DNA of 64,000 nucleotides from an uncultured Lachnospira sp. (GTDB taxonomy: Bacteria; Bacillota; Clostridia; Lachnospirales; Lachnospiraceae), in NCBI GenBank assembly GCA_910585095.1, contig CAJUBU010000005.1:64792-128791 (forward strand), read 5' to 3'. A program made the position numbers and the translations under genes. Positions 33,886-42,122 of this stretch are shown piece after piece. Under the pieces are notes generated by a model that worked only from the letters and a program-made list of their open reading frames with translations, did no database searches and had not been told where the DNA came from. Each line of letters begins with the position of its first letter. The stretch's first letter is position 1.

Positions 33886-34722
33886 ATGGTTAGAACAGAT
33901 TTAGCAGTAGAGTTAAATGAATCCGTTGATAAAAGCGATTCAAGATACAGAGGTATTATTGTAAGAGAAAAAAAGGATGCTATTAGTGATATTAAGATAA
34001 CAACCTTAGAGATTTTAAATGAAGAGGGGGAAAAACTACTTAATAGAAGTGTAGGAACATATGTTACTGTTGAGGCAGAAAGTCTTGTAGACTGTAATGA
34101 GGGGTATAGTGAACGGCTTATAAAGATATTGGAAGATGAGATTTATCGTCTTGCAAAACCATGTATTGTAGATAACAGGCATATTTTGGTGATAGGACTT
34201 GGCAATCGTGATGTGACAGCCGATTCGCTCGGTCCTTGGGCAACGGATAAGCTTTTAGTAAACAGGCATATTGTACATGATAAATCCATGTGTTTAAAAA
34301 TGTCCTCTTTGACACCGGGCGTTATGGCACAGACTGGAATGGAAACGGCTGAAATTATTAAAGGAATTGTAAAACAGACACGTCCAGGATTGGTGATTGC
34401 GATTGACGCACTTGCTGCTCGCAGTATCAAGCGTCTTAATTCGACCGTTCAAATTTCAAATCGAGGAATTTCGCCAGGTTCTGGCGTTGGAAATCACAGG
34501 GAAGGTATAACGGCGGAAACGATAGGCGCTCCTGTTTTGGCAATAGGCGTCCCTACAGTTATTGATGCCGCAACAATTATTAGCGATTATTCGGATGGAA
34601 AGGACATTCCAAATTATCTTTCTAATATGTATGTTGCACCAAAGGATGTCGATGCATGTGTTAGCTCCATCGCAGAAATTATAGCAGAATCATTAAATCG
34701 TGTTGTTTACAGTTATAATTAA
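33886..34722 (+). CDS. gpr: Germination protease GPR
   Basis: 278 residues. It opens MVRTDLAVELNES, the pro-sequence type of GPR, which degrades small acid-soluble spore proteins at germination after self-cleavage. Family blocks ILVIGLGNRDVTADSLGPWATDKL, LTPGVMAQTGMETAEI and GISPGSGVGNHREGI are present. It is shorter than the Bacillus enzyme (about 370), as usual in Clostridia. AGGAGG lies just upstream. It is followed by spoIIP, the conserved order. Confidence 0.95.
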   Translation: MVRTDLAVELNESVDKSDSRYRGIIVREKKDAISDIKITTLEILNEEGEKLLNRSVGTYVTVEAESLVDCNEGYSERLIKILEDEIYRLAKPCIVDNRHILVIGLGNRDVTADSLGPWATDKLLVNRHIVHDKSMCLKMSSLTPGVMAQTGMETAEIIKGIVKQTRPGLVIAIDALAARSIKRLNSTVQISNRGISPGSGVGNHREGITAETIGAPVLAIGVPTVIDAATIISDYSDGKDIPNYLSNMYVAPKDVDACVSSIAEIIAESLNRVVYSYN

Positions 34723-34910
34723 AAATCCTGAAGCATATTTTATGTTAGGTTCGTTCTTGTATTTTTTGTTCTTGCATTGCTGCAAGGCGAATTTTGACAT
34801 GCAGTCTAGGAAATGACATAAAGGCAGATGGATTAAAAAATCAGTAATTTTTCATTTGCAGGCTTATGTTATTTTGATGTTTGTAAGTATTGGAAAGGCA
34901 TGGTTGTAAT

Positions 34911-36155
34911 ATGAAAAATTATTCAAGGATATCATTTATTGCAGTAGGAGCAGCAGTTGTTGGGGTGGTCTGTTTTATTATAACAAAATTGGGCGTTTTA
35001 TCTTTATTGATGGAAGGAATATGTGAACTGGCAGTCGATATTAAGATGCCAGTTTTCGCATATTATAGCAAGGCAGATACCACAGAGGACAAGAGTATAG
35101 GGGAATCTATATTCGATGAATTGTATCCTGTTGAAGAATATTACAGCATGGCGCAGGAAGAAAATGATAGAGTGATAGAGGCAATTGGTTATCATGTAGA
35201 TACAGATAAATATAATAGTGAAACAACAGGTATTGTTATTAATGCAACAACAGAAAATGCTACGACTCCTGTAGCAACACAGACAGAAGAAAGCAGTGAG
35301 GAACAGACTACGCCTGATATATCATCTGAACCAAAGGAAGTAACCGATGTTATTTCAAGAGATGTAATCACAGGAAATACTTATGACCGCAGTAACTTAA
35401 ATGACTATAATTATTGCAGAAGGTTTTACACAGTAACATCCGTGACAAGTTTGACGGAAAGCATTTTTAGACCCGCAGAATTTCTTGATAAAAATATGTC
35501 CATTGGTCATAATGCAGAAACGCCGCAGATACTTATTTTTCATACTCATTCGCAGGAAGCTTTTGCAAATAGTGTAGAAGGTGATGATTCTACAACCATA
35601 CTAGGTGTTGGTGATTATTTGACAAGCGTGCTTCAAGATAAATATGGATACAATGTTATTCATGACAGAAGTATATATGATTATGTAAACGGAAAATTAG
35701 ACAGAAGTGAGGCGTATACGTATGCAGAAAATGCTATTGCAAAAATTCTTGAAGACAATCCTTCTATTGAGGTTGTTATTGATTTGCATCGTGACGGCGT
35801 GGGGGAAGATACGCATTTAGTTACCGATATTGACGGAAAAAAAACGGCGAAAATCATGTTTTTTAATGGACTTAGTTATAGTAACGTAAAGGGAGATATT
35901 CAATATCTTTATAATCCATTTCGAGATGATAATCTTGCAATGAGCCTTCAGATGCATTTGCTCGGTGAAGCATATTATCCGGGTTGGCTAAGAAATATAT
36001 ATATTAATGCGTATCGGTATTGTCTGCATGAGCGTGGAAAATCGATGCTTATAGAGGCAGGAGCGCAGACTAATACCGTAGAGGAAGTAAAAAATGCTAT
36101 GGAGCCATTAGCAGACATTTTGGATAAATTATTAAGAGGGGAAAAGGCATATTGA
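34911..36155 (+). CDS. spoIIP: Stage II sporulation protein P
   Basis: 414 residues. An N-terminal membrane span (about 8-28) leads to an extracytoplasmic Thr/Glu-rich linker and the SpoIIP amidase/endopeptidase domain. Candidate zinc ligands lie in LIFHTHSQEAF and VVIDLHRDGV, with Glu in MLIEAGAQTN. With SpoIID and SpoIIM it degrades septal peptidoglycan during engulfment. ATG 34911 follows GGAAAGG; an upstream in-frame TTG at 34890 is less likely. It sits 190 bases after gpr. Confidence 0.9.
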   Translation: MKNYSRISFIAVGAAVVGVVCFIITKLGVLSLLMEGICELAVDIKMPVFAYYSKADTTEDKSIGESIFDELYPVEEYYSMAQEENDRVIEAIGYHVDTDKYNSETTGIVINATTENATTPVATQTEESSEEQTTPDISSEPKEVTDVISRDVITGNTYDRSNLNDYNYCRRFYTVTSVTSLTESIFRPAEFLDKNMSIGHNAETPQILIFHTHSQEAFANSVEGDDSTTILGVGDYLTSVLQDKYGYNVIHDRSIYDYVNGKLDRSEAYTYAENAIAKILEDNPSIEVVIDLHRDGVGEDTHLVTDIDGKKTAKIMFFNGLSYSNVKGDIQYLYNPFRDDNLAMSLQMHLLGEAYYPGWLRNIYINAYRYCLHERGKSMLIEAGAQTNTVEEVKNAMEPLADILDKLLRGEKAY

Positions 36156-36350
36156 AATATGGTTGCCGCAATCCCACTGGCTTTAGATGGCGGATTAAGG
36201 TAGCCAAAAATGGATTTTTGTGGTATATTATCCATATGAAAACATGAAAATCAAAAATTATGCACAACTATTTGTGATAATACCATGTTATTTGTGTGTG
36301 TAAATACAGAAAGAAACTTCTGGTATTAAAGCAGGTTTGATGTGGCAATA

Positions 36351-36430
36351 ACGTTTGTGTCTTTGCGTTGCTTGATACAAACGTAAAAAAACCAAAATGT
36401 TTTTGGATAAAAAGCAGCGCAGAAATGGAG
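36351..36430 (+). promoter_or_regulatory. Predicted pseudoknot leader of pepD
   Basis: ACGTTTGT (36351-36358) pairs with ACAAACGT (36377-36384). The loop contains GCGTTGCT (36365-36372), which pairs over 8 bp (one G-U) with AGCAGCGC (36413-36420), directly abutting AGAAATGGAG (36421-36430). CCAAA/TTTGG makes a small extra hairpin in the linker. Confidence 0.65.
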
Positions 36431-36436
36431 ATGTTT

Positions 36437-37885
36437 ATGGATTATATAACAAAGGATTTACAGCCATTTGAGGTGTTTCGGTATTTTGAAGAATTGTGCC
36501 AAATTCCGCATGGTTCTGGAAATGTAAAAGAAATTAGTGATTATTGTGTACAATTTGCCAAGACATATCATTTAAAGTACAGGCAAGATGAAAGTTACAA
36601 CGTGATTGTATGGAAGCCTGCCAGCAAAGGCTATGAGGACAAGCCGCCTGTCGTTTTGCAGGGGCATTTGGATATGGTTGCTGTCAAGACAGCAGACTGT
36701 AATAAAGATATGAAGACCGAAGGACTTGATTTAGTAATAGAAGGAGATTATCTGTATGCTAAAAATACATCGCTTGGTGCAGATGATGGAATTGCCGTTG
36801 CATACAGTCTTGCTGTTTTAGCATCGGATTCCATACAACATCCTGCTCTTGAGGTGATTTTTACAGTAGATGAAGAAATTGGAATGCTTGGCGCTACCGC
36901 AATAGATTTATCAGATATTAAGGGAAGAATGATGCTTAATATCGACTCGGAGGAGGAAGGTTATCTGTTGGCAGGGTGTGCAGGAGGCGCAACGGTTCAA
37001 TGTAAGCTAAAAAAAGAATATAGTGATTTTACAGGAATCCATTTTGATATAACAATATGTGGGGCAACAGGTGGACATTCAGGAGTAGAGATTGACAAGC
37101 AAAGAGCCAATACCAATGAATTGATGGGACGTCTTTTGGATATATTGATTAGCCGCTTTGAAATGAAAATAAAAAGTATTTGCGGCGGTGAAAAAGACAA
37201 TGCAATAGCCACATCTTCAACAGCTCAATTAGTGGCTTTAGAGCGTGATAAACAAAAGATTGAGACAGTTATTGAAGCGGAATTAAAAGCCTATCAAAAC
37301 GAATATGCAGTGACTGACCCTCAATTAAATATTCAAGTTGAGTGGAAGGAAAATGAAAAATCAAGTTGTCTGACCGATATATGCGGTGAAAAAATAGTGC
37401 TTTTATTAAATATGTTTCCTTCAGGTGTTGTAAAGATGAGTAATGATATTAAAGGATTGGTACAGACATCATTAAATCTTGGTGTTATAAAAGATAATGA
37501 GGATTGTATTGAATTGTGTTACCTGATAAGAAGTGCTTTGGAAAGTGAAAAGAATCGCCTGATAAGAAAACTTGCACTGTTGACAGAGTACGTTGACGAC
37601 ATATGCTTGGTTGAAAATGAATACCCTGCATGGGAATTTATAAGAGAGTCACCATTGCGTGAAAAAATGGAAACATTATATGAAAAAATGTATGGCAAAA
37701 AAGCTATTGTTCAAACGATTCATGCAGGGCTAGAGTGTGGAATTATCGCGGACAAGCTGCCAGGACTTGATTGTATATCCTTTGGTCCAGATATTCAATA
37801 TATTCATACTACGAAAGAAAAATTAAGTATATCTTCTACAAAACGAGTATGGGAGTATCTGATTGCTTTGTTAAAAGAATTTTGA
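36437..37885 (+). CDS. pepD: Aminoacyl-histidine dipeptidase (M20 family)
   Basis: 482 residues. The M20C metallopeptidase motifs are in order: His in VVLQGHLDMV, Asp in SLGADDGIAVA, the Glu pair in TVDEEIGMLG, Asp in LNIDSEEEG and His near the C-terminus in QTIHAGLECGII. A dimerisation lid domain (about 200-380) is inserted. It hydrolyses carnosine-like and other dipeptides in the cytoplasm using two zinc ions. ATG 36437 is set by AGAAATGGAG and the predicted pseudoknot; the earlier in-frame ATG overlaps the structured leader. It is followed by a long perfect-stem terminator. Confidence 0.9.
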   Translation: MDYITKDLQPFEVFRYFEELCQIPHGSGNVKEISDYCVQFAKTYHLKYRQDESYNVIVWKPASKGYEDKPPVVLQGHLDMVAVKTADCNKDMKTEGLDLVIEGDYLYAKNTSLGADDGIAVAYSLAVLASDSIQHPALEVIFTVDEEIGMLGATAIDLSDIKGRMMLNIDSEEEGYLLAGCAGGATVQCKLKKEYSDFTGIHFDITICGATGGHSGVEIDKQRANTNELMGRLLDILISRFEMKIKSICGGEKDNAIATSSTAQLVALERDKQKIETVIEAELKAYQNEYAVTDPQLNIQVEWKENEKSSCLTDICGEKIVLLLNMFPSGVVKMSNDIKGLVQTSLNLGVIKDNEDCIELCYLIRSALESEKNRLIRKLALLTEYVDDICLVENEYPAWEFIRESPLREKMETLYEKMYGKKAIVQTIHAGLECGIIADKLPGLDCISFGPDIQYIHTTKEKLSISSTKRVWEYLIALLKEF

Positions 37886-37970
37886 TAGAAATTTTGATAG
37901 AAAAATTGAATATTGTTAGTCAAGCGGTAATAAGATGATAAACAAGCAGTGTAGCAGATTATAAATATTT

Positions 37971-38019
37971 ATTTAACCTCATCAAGTAGCGTAGCGGATT
38001 GCGAATATCCGCTTAACTA
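37971..38019 (-). repeat. Short copy of the dispersed palindromic repeat
   Basis: On the minus strand GCGGATATTCGCAATCCGC, then TACGCTACTTGATGAGGTTAAA, uninterrupted. This is the compact form of the element that carries an insert at 33.55 kb. A decayed relative (GTAGCAGATTATAAATATTT) lies just upstream at 37950-37970. Confidence 0.65.
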
Positions 38020-38026
38020 GTACTTA

Positions 38027-38075
38027 AAAGTTGATATATAAAGTTTTTTGAAAATTTTATATATCAACTTTTTTA
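38027..38075 (+). terminator. Terminator after pepD (16-bp perfect stem)
   Basis: AAAGTTGATATATAAA (38027-38042) pairs exactly with TTTATATATCAACTTT (38056-38071), loop 13 nt, followed by a T run. Confidence 0.75.
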
Positions 38076-38153
38076 TGTTTTTTGGTATGGCGATTACTGA
38101 TTGTAGAAAAATGAAATTGATATTTACAAATCGCTACACTGCTTGAGGAAGTG

Positions 38154-38220
38154 GAGATTCGCAATCCGCTACGTTATTTATTTAGACCACCTAGCTACTT
38201 TTTTAATGAAGTTAAAATAA
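38154..38220 (+). repeat. Copy of the dispersed palindromic repeat with internal insert
   Basis: GATTCGCAATCCGCTACG, then TTATTTATTTAGACCACCTAG matches 33556-33592 with few differences, and the copy ends in AATGAAGTTAAAATAA. The pepD-nadA gap of about 450 bases is filled by this, the copy at 37971, the terminator and the nad promoter. Confidence 0.6.
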
Positions 38221-38234
38221 TTTTTATAACTGTC

Positions 38235-38263
38235 TTGTCATCTGTAAAGTTTTATGGTATACT
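38235..38263 (+). promoter_or_regulatory. Promoter of the nadA operon, possible NiaR control site
   Basis: TTGTCA (38235-38240), 17-nt spacer, TATACT (38258-38263). The -35 lies in AACTGTCTTGTCATCTGT, whose repeated TGTC/CTGT could be the site for the operon's own NiaR repressor; that part is inference. Confidence 0.65.
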
Positions 38264-38274
38264 TTCAAAAATTA

Positions 38275-38333
38275 AGCTTATGTCCGTGCTGCTACATAAG
38301 CTGAAAATATGCCCAAGCAGTGCAGAAATGAGG
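38275..38333 (+). promoter_or_regulatory. Predicted pseudoknot leader of nadA
   Basis: AGCTTATG (38275-38282) pairs with CATAAGCT (38295-38302). The 12-nt loop contains GTGCTGCT (38286-38293), which can pair over 8 bp (two G-U) with AGCAGTGC (38316-38323), directly abutting AGAAATGAGG (38324-38333). It begins about 12 nt after the promoter -10, so it occupies the whole leader. Confidence 0.65.
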
Positions 38334-38338
38334 AAAAT

Positions 38339-39244
38339 ATGTCTATTACAGAGGATATAGCAACATTAAAAAAAGAAAAAAACGCCGTTATTCTTGCTCA
38401 TTATTATGTCGATGAGGAAGTGCAGCATATTGCCGATTATGTAGGCGATTCATTTTATTTAAGTAAAATTGCAACCAAAACCGATGCGGATATTATTGTA
38501 TTTTGCGGGGTTGAATTTATGGGAGAGAGCGCAAAGATTTTAAATCCATCAAAAAGAGTATTTATGCCCGATGCGTCCGCCGATTGTCCTATGGCGCATA
38601 TGGCTTCAAAAGAAGAAATATTAAGGATAAAAAAAGAATATGATGATGTGGCAGTAGTCTGCTATATCAATTCAACAGCCGAATTAAAAACATTTTCGGA
38701 TGTGTGTGTCACATCTTCTAATGCTGTAAAGATTGTGAAAAATTTACCGAATAAAAACATTTATTTTATACCAGACAAGAATCTTGGCAGGTATGTTGCA
38801 AAGCAGCTTCCAGACAAAAACATTATTTTAAATGACGGCTGCTGCCCAAGACATGTGGAAATTACAGCAGATATGGTTATAAAAGCAAAAGAAAAGCATC
38901 CTGACGCTAAATTTGCGGCACATCCAGAATGTAGTGAGGAAGTATTAGGTTATGCAGATTACATAGGCAGCACATCAGGAATTATTGATTATGTGGCAAA
39001 TTCTTCATCAAAAGAGTTTCTTATTGGAACGGTTGACGGTGTATTTGCAGAAATTAAAAAGATTGCGCCTGATAAAAAACTCTATACAATAAAAGAAGGT
39101 CAAATTTGTGAAAATATGAAAAAGATTACTTTAGAAAAAGTGCTGAAGGTTTTAAAAGATGAGACCAATGAAGTGTTTGTTGACGAGGAACTTGCAAGAA
39201 AATCAATGGCGCCGTTGACAAGGATGCTCGACCTTGCAAAATAG
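38339..39244 (+). CDS. nadA: Quinolinate synthase
   Basis: 301 residues. A [4Fe-4S] enzyme that condenses iminoaspartate with dihydroxyacetone phosphate to quinolinate. Typical blocks are VILAHYYVDEEVQHIADYVGDS, FCGVEFMGESAKILNP, MPDASADCPMA, NDGCCPRHVEI and AAHPECSEEVLGYADYIGSTSGI. Cluster cysteines lie in FCGVEF, NDGCCP and the C-terminal GQICENMK. ATG 38339 follows AGAAATGAGG by 5 bases. It is first in nadA-nadB-nadC-niaR, and its end contains the predicted hairpin of the nadB leader. Confidence 0.95.
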   Translation: MSITEDIATLKKEKNAVILAHYYVDEEVQHIADYVGDSFYLSKIATKTDADIIVFCGVEFMGESAKILNPSKRVFMPDASADCPMAHMASKEEILRIKKEYDDVAVVCYINSTAELKTFSDVCVTSSNAVKIVKNLPNKNIYFIPDKNLGRYVAKQLPDKNIILNDGCCPRHVEITADMVIKAKEKHPDAKFAAHPECSEEVLGYADYIGSTSGIIDYVANSSSKEFLIGTVDGVFAEIKKIAPDKKLYTIKEGQICENMKKITLEKVLKVLKDETNEVFVDEELARKSMAPLTRMLDLAK

Positions 39245-39289
39245 CTTTTCAACAAATATAGGATGCGCAAAAACGGCGCAGAAATGAGG
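39192..39289 (+). promoter_or_regulatory. Predicted pseudoknot leader of nadB, partly inside nadA
   Basis: TTGCAAG (39192-39198) pairs with CTTGCAA (39233-39239) within the last codons of nadA. The loop contains GCGCCGTT (39209-39216), an exact 8-bp Watson-Crick complement of AACGGCGC (39272-39279), which directly abuts AGAAATGAGG (39280-39289). The 8-mer differs from the AGCAGCGC of pepD, yet pairing is conserved. Confidence 0.6.
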
Positions 39290-39295
39290 CTAAAT

Positions 39296-40627
39296 ATGAA
39301 AACGGATATATTGATTGCAGGCTGTGGATGTTCAGGTTTATACTGTGCGCTTAATCTTCCCAAAGACAGACAAATTGTGATAATTACAAAATCGGATATG
39401 GAAAGCAGTGATTCGTTTCTGGCACAGGGCGGAATGTGTATGCTTACCAAAGAGGAAGATTATGATTCATATTTTGAAGATACATTAAAAGCGGGTCATT
39501 ATGAAAATGATAGAAAGTCCGTTGAAATTATGATTCGTTCTTCAAGAGATGTTGTAGATGACCTTATATCGCTGGGGGCAGATTTTCAGAGAGAAGCAGA
39601 TGGAAGTCTTGCCTATACAAGAGAAGGCGCGCATAGCGCCAACCGAATTATTTTTCATAAAGATGTCACAGGCAAGGAAATTACAAGTCATTTATTGGAG
39701 AAAGTCAAACAGTTAAGCAATGTAACGATTATGGAATATACAACATTAATGGATATTATCAGCAAGGATAATATTTGTTATGGCGCTGTCTTAAAATTAA
39801 AAGATGGTCGTTTAAAAAAAATACAAGCGAAACAAGTTGTGCTTGCGACTGGCGGAGTTGGAGGCGTTTATAGGCATTCTACAAACTTTCGGCATCTTAC
39901 AGGCGATGCGATTGCAATAGCAGTCCGTCATGGTGTTTTGCTAAAGGATATTGATTATGTTCAAATACATCCTACGACGCTTTACGTAGACAAACCAACA
40001 GACCGAAGTTTTTTGATATCCGAGTCTGTGCGCGGTGAGGGTGCAAAATTGTATGATAAAAACGGCAATCGTTTTGTCAACGAATTGCTGCCAAGAGATT
40101 TGCTTACCAATGAAATCAAAAAGCAGATGGAAAAGGATGGAACCAATTTTGTATGGGAAGATTTAAGACCAATTAAAAAAGAGGAATTGTTGTCGCATTT
40201 TCCGAATATTGTACAGCATTGTAAAGAACATGGCTATGATGTATTTAACGAGTGTATACCTGTTGTTCCTGCACAGCATTATTTTATGGGTGGAATTAAA
40301 GTGAATTATGAGAGTAAAACGAGCATGGAAAATTTATATGCTGTTGGTGAGACTGCCTGCAATGGAGTACATGGGCGCAATCGCCTTGCCAGCAATTCGT
40401 TGTTAGAAAGTCTTGTGTTTGCAAAACGTGCTGCATTGGATATTGCTCAGAATAAAACAACAGAGAATATATTAAATACACAGACGTTAAATGCAGAAAA
40501 AAATGGATTGGATAATAAAAATATAGATTGCATTGTAAAAGATTGGAGTCTTGAATCCTATAAAGACCTTGAGGCATTGCAGTCTTCTTATAGAGAAGTT
40601 GTAAAGGAAAAATTGAATTATACATAA
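39296..40627 (+). CDS. nadB: L-aspartate oxidase
   Basis: 443 residues. An FAD enzyme that oxidises aspartate to iminoaspartate for NadA. The dinucleotide site ILIAGCGCSGLYCALNLP is at residues 5-22, with SFLAQGGMCML, LATGGVGGVYRHSTN, VQIHPTTLY, FLISESVRGEGAKLYD and the C-terminal YAVGETACNGVHGRNRLASNSLLE. It is shorter than E. coli NadB (540) because the C-terminal helical domain is reduced, as in many Clostridia. ATG 39296 follows AGAAATGAGG. Confidence 0.95.
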   Translation: MKTDILIAGCGCSGLYCALNLPKDRQIVIITKSDMESSDSFLAQGGMCMLTKEEDYDSYFEDTLKAGHYENDRKSVEIMIRSSRDVVDDLISLGADFQREADGSLAYTREGAHSANRIIFHKDVTGKEITSHLLEKVKQLSNVTIMEYTTLMDIISKDNICYGAVLKLKDGRLKKIQAKQVVLATGGVGGVYRHSTNFRHLTGDAIAIAVRHGVLLKDIDYVQIHPTTLYVDKPTDRSFLISESVRGEGAKLYDKNGNRFVNELLPRDLLTNEIKKQMEKDGTNFVWEDLRPIKKEELLSHFPNIVQHCKEHGYDVFNECIPVVPAQHYFMGGIKVNYESKTSMENLYAVGETACNGVHGRNRLASNSLLESLVFAKRAALDIAQNKTTENILNTQTLNAEKNGLDNKNIDCIVKDWSLESYKDLEALQSSYREVVKEKLNYT

Positions 40628-40671
40628 TGTGAAATTTATAAATAAATAATATAAAAATAGAGGAGAAAAAA

Positions 40672-41529
40672 ATGTTTGATAAAGTTACTTTAAAATTAAA
40701 TGTAGACCCTTATATTCTTGGCGCATTGAAAGAAGATATAACGAGCGAGGACGTTAGCACAAACAGTGTAATGCCCCATTTTCAGCTTGGCGAGGTGGAT
40801 TTAATATGTAAGCAGGATGGTGTTATTTGTGGTTTGCAGGTGTTTTCAAGAGTTTTTGAACTGCTTGATGAAAATACAACAATAGAGTTATTTGTAAATG
40901 ATGGTGATGAGGTAAAAAAGGGGATGCTTTTGGCAAAGGTTACAGGAGATATTCGTGTTCTTTTATGCGGAGAGCGCACTGCTCTTAATTATCTTCAGCG
41001 AATGAGCGGAATTGCAACCTATACACATTCAATTGTTCAGCTTCTTAAAGGTACCAATATTCGATTGCTTGATACAAGAAAGACAACGCCTAATAATAGG
41101 ATATTTGAAAAATATGCTGTAAAGGTTGGAGGGGGCAACAATCATCGATATAATTTAACGGACGGCGTATTGTTAAAAGATAATCATATTGGTGCTGCTG
41201 GAGGCGTTAAGGAGGCGGTTGCTATGGCAAAAGCCTATGCATCTTTTGTAAGAAAGATAGAAGTGGAAGTAGAAACGTTGGATATGGTGCGAGAAGCGGT
41301 TGAAGCAGGGGCAGACATTATTATGTTGGACAATATGTCCCACGATATGATGAAAGAAGCCATTGACATTATTGATGGACGTGCGCAGGTGGAGGTTTCA
41401 GGCAATGTGACAAAAGAAAACATTGCACAATTATCCAATCTTTCTGTGGACTTTGTCTCAAGCGGAGCGCTTACGCATTCTGCACCAATAATGGATATTT
41501 CATTAAAAAACCTTCATCCAATAAGTTGA
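40672..41529 (+). CDS. nadC: Nicotinate-nucleotide diphosphorylase (carboxylating)
   Basis: 285 residues. It converts quinolinate and PRPP to nicotinate mononucleotide. Signature blocks are EDITSEDVSTNSV, GERTALNYLQRMSGIAT, LDTRKTTPNNRIFEKYAVKVGGGNNHRYNL, LLKDNHIGAAGG, VEVETLDMVREA and MLDNMSHD. GAGGAG lies before the ATG. Third gene of the nad operon. Confidence 0.95.
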   Translation: MFDKVTLKLNVDPYILGALKEDITSEDVSTNSVMPHFQLGEVDLICKQDGVICGLQVFSRVFELLDENTTIELFVNDGDEVKKGMLLAKVTGDIRVLLCGERTALNYLQRMSGIATYTHSIVQLLKGTNIRLLDTRKTTPNNRIFEKYAVKVGGGNNHRYNLTDGVLLKDNHIGAAGGVKEAVAMAKAYASFVRKIEVEVETLDMVREAVEAGADIIMLDNMSHDMMKEAIDIIDGRAQVEVSGNVTKENIAQLSNLSVDFVSSGALTHSAPIMDISLKNLHPIS

Positions 41530-41550
41530 TTTGCAGAGGGGTGGTAAAAA

Positions 41551-42096
41551 GTGAATGGAGAAGAGCGAAGAGAAAAGATAATTAATATTTTAAAATCAAG
41601 TGATATGCCAATATCAGGAGTTAGTCTTGCCAGACGCTTTCAGGTTAGCAGGCAGGTTATTGTTCAAGATATTGCATTAATCCGAGCCAAAGATATCCAT
41701 ATATATTCAACTAATAAAGGCTATATAATAGAGAATAAGCAAGAGTTTACCCGCGTTTTTAAAATGATACACACCGATTCTGAGGTAAAGACAGAACTAG
41801 AAACAATTATTGATTTCGGCGGCTGGGTAAAAGATGTTTTTGTCTATCATAAAGTTTATGGTGTGATAAAAGCGGATATGAATATTCATTCAAGACGTGA
41901 TATTAAAGAATATTTAGATGAGATTAAAAGTGGAAAATCAAGTCTTTTAAAAAATGTCACATCAGGGTACCATTATCATACAGTGGTGGCAGATGATGAA
42001 AAAACGCTGAATTTGATTCAAGATAGTCTGTATCAATTGGGCTTTTTAGCAAAATTGCAGGAATATGAACCCGTGGATTTTTGGTCAAATGAATAA
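41551..42096 (+). CDS. niaR: NAD-biosynthesis transcriptional repressor NiaR (HTH plus 3H domain)
   Basis: 181 residues starting at GTG. The N-terminal winged HTH is REKIINILKSSDMPISGVSLARRFQVSRQVIVQDIALIRAKD. The C-terminal 3H domain has the conserved histidines VYHKVYG, NIHSRRDI and GYHYHTVV, which bind nickel in the Thermotoga homologue. NiaR-type proteins repress nad and niacin-uptake genes when bound to nicotinic acid. Its place directly after nadC supports autoregulation of this operon. Confidence 0.9.
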   Translation: MNGEERREKIINILKSSDMPISGVSLARRFQVSRQVIVQDIALIRAKDIHIYSTNKGYIIENKQEFTRVFKMIHTDSEVKTELETIIDFGGWVKDVFVYHKVYGVIKADMNIHSRRDIKEYLDEIKSGKSSLLKNVTSGYHYHTVVADDEKTLNLIQDSLYQLGFLAKLQEYEPVDFWSNE

Positions 42097-42122
42097 AACA
42101 ATGGAAAGGCATAATAATTTTT

